This document shows positions 6,687 to 7,168 of a stretch of DNA of 7,168 nucleotides, one piece after another. The stretch comes from Pseudomonadota bacterium. GTDB lineage: Bacteria > Myxococcota > UBA9042 > PHBI01. The stretch is from positions 1 through 7,168 of the forward strand of contig SXIE01000423.1 of assembly GCA_005772945.1 (NCBI GenBank), given 5' to 3'. A program made the translations under genes and the position numbers. Each line of letters begins with the position of its first letter. Positions within the stretch are counted from its first letter, which is position 1. Below the pieces are notes generated by a model, which worked only from the letters and a program-made list of their open reading frames with translations, had not been told where the DNA came from and did no database searches.

Positions 6687-7168
6687 GAGGCACCTCCAGT
6701 GGCCCAGAGGGCGGCGGCGAGGAGGCCCGCGAGAAAGAAGAGGAGCGCGCCGGCGAGGAGTGCGCCGACGGAAAATGCGTCGTCGACGCTGCGCGGGGAG
6801 AAGGACTCGGTGCTCGGAAGTTGGGGTACGCGCACGAGCGCGACGGCCGTGAGGTTGTCGGTCTCGCCGCCGCGGCGGGCGCTGGCGACGAGATCGCGGG
6901 CGGCGCGGAAGGGCTCGGCGATGAGCTCGCGCGGGGCGCCGAGGCGCCAACAGCCGTCGGTCGCCAGGACGAGGGCGTCGACGCCGCGGCGAGAAACGAT
7001 GGGCGGCGCGGCCACTTCGCGCCCGAGCCAGGCCGTGAGGCCGCCATCGCGATCGGCGTCGTCGCGCGGGGTGGCCTGCTGCCAGGCGCCTTCGACGAGC
7101 GCGAACGCGCGGCAATCGCCGACCTTCATGACCGCGGCGGCGCCGTCGTCGCCGAGCCAGGCCGCGAC
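6683..7168 (-). CDS. PP2C-family Ser/Thr protein phosphatase, C-terminally membrane-anchored (5'-truncated by window edge)
   Basis: The last 161 residues of a metal-dependent PP2C-type (PPM) phosphatase, which removes phosphate from Ser/Thr residues. Three family motifs are visible in order (numbering from the window edge): VGDCRAF at 16-22, matching the usual VGDSRxY; LVLATDGCW at 66-74, carrying the metal-binding Asp of the S/T-D-G motif; and GETDNLTAV at 101-109, carrying the final metal-binding D-N pair. The reading frame stays open to the edge, so the N-terminal half, including the first metal-binding Asp motif, lies outside. The Met at 7129 sits just before VGDCR, mid-domain, and is not the start. 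After the domain a short linker leads to a hydrophobic helix at about 131-155 ending in ATGGAS, so the enzyme is probably tail-anchored with its catalytic domain in the cytoplasm. Its TGA overlaps the GTG of the vWA gene by 4 nt, indicating translational coupling. Catalysis on a phosphoprotein of this operon is inference; family assignment is firm. Confidence 0.95.
   Translation of the reverse strand, partial: VAAWLGDDGAAAVMKVGDCRAFALVEGAWQQATPRDDADRDGGLTAWLGREVAAPPIVSRRGVDALVLATDGCWRLGAPRELIAEPFRAARDLVASARRGGETDNLTAVALVRVPQLPSTESFSPRSVDDAFSVGALLAGALLFFLAGLLAAALWATGGAS
6693..6697 (-). promoter_or_regulatory. Ribosome binding site of the vWA gene
   Basis: GGAGG on the minus strand, within TGGAGGTG, lies 6 nt before the GTG at 6686. 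It sits inside the last codons of the phosphatase gene and decides the vWA start against the much longer open frame that extends upstream. Confidence 0.85.

Noticed and set aside
6687..7115. N-terminal extension of the vWA frame by 143 codons to an ATG at 7115.
   Set aside because: The extension overlaps the PP2C gene, is Arg/Pro-rich like an out-of-frame translation, and would bury the signal-like segment. The GTG at 6686 has a well-placed GGAGG and a coupled stop/start.
6683..7129. A short 148-residue phosphatase starting at the Met at 7129.
   Set aside because: That Met lies directly before the VGDCR motif in the middle of a PP2C domain, and the frame remains open to the window edge with domain-like sequence, so the true start is outside.
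1..7168. tRNA, rRNA, CRISPR array, insertion sequence or attachment site.
   Set aside because: Nearly every base is inside a convincing coding region, and no transposase, clustered direct repeats or terminal inverted repeats were seen by eye.

Overview
This is a very GC-rich window (around 70% G+C by eye) with strong G/C preference at third codon positions. It looks like a chromosomal segment from a high-GC bacterium. The mix of a large tubulin-like protein, a membrane-anchored von Willebrand factor A (vWA) protein and a membrane-anchored PP2C-type phosphatase, joined by Ala/Pro-rich linkers, would fit a myxobacterium-like or other complex-lifestyle lineage. That placement is inference from style only; there is no rRNA or other marker in the window.

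All genes lie on the minus strand and read right to left as one tightly packed unit. From the right edge: (1) the 3' part of a PP2C-family Ser/Thr phosphatase with a C-terminal membrane helix (6683-7168, 5' end outside the window); (2) an 865-residue membrane protein with a likely signal peptide, a vWA domain with a MIDAS motif, a long proline-rich linker, a single transmembrane helix and a C-terminal cytoplasmic domain (4089-6686, GTG start overlapping the phosphatase stop by 4 nt); (3) a 1088-residue tubulin/FtsZ-superfamily protein of the 'Tubulin_2' (tubulin-like) type with recognisable nucleotide-binding loops (809-4075, 13 nt after gene 2); (4) an unrecognised Ala-rich protein (1-812, ATGA overlap with gene 3, running off the left edge). 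There is no intergenic space large enough for an internal promoter or terminator, and no RNA gene, mobile element or CRISPR array was seen. Coding density is close to 100%, so the promoter and terminator must lie outside the window.

The tight coupling (4-nt overlap, 13-nt gap with a strong ribosome binding site, 4-nt overlap) suggests the four products act together. A plausible reading, which is inference, is a membrane-associated signalling or scaffolding system. The vWA protein would sense or bind something outside the cytoplasmic membrane and pass this through its single helix to its cytoplasmic tail. The tubulin-like GTPase would act as a nucleotide-switched or filament-forming cytoplasmic component, and the PP2C phosphatase would reverse phosphorylation by a Ser/Thr kinase encoded elsewhere. 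I do not recognise a named, experimentally described system with this composition. The long open frames on the plus strand are in-register antisense shadows of the minus-strand genes and are not annotated.
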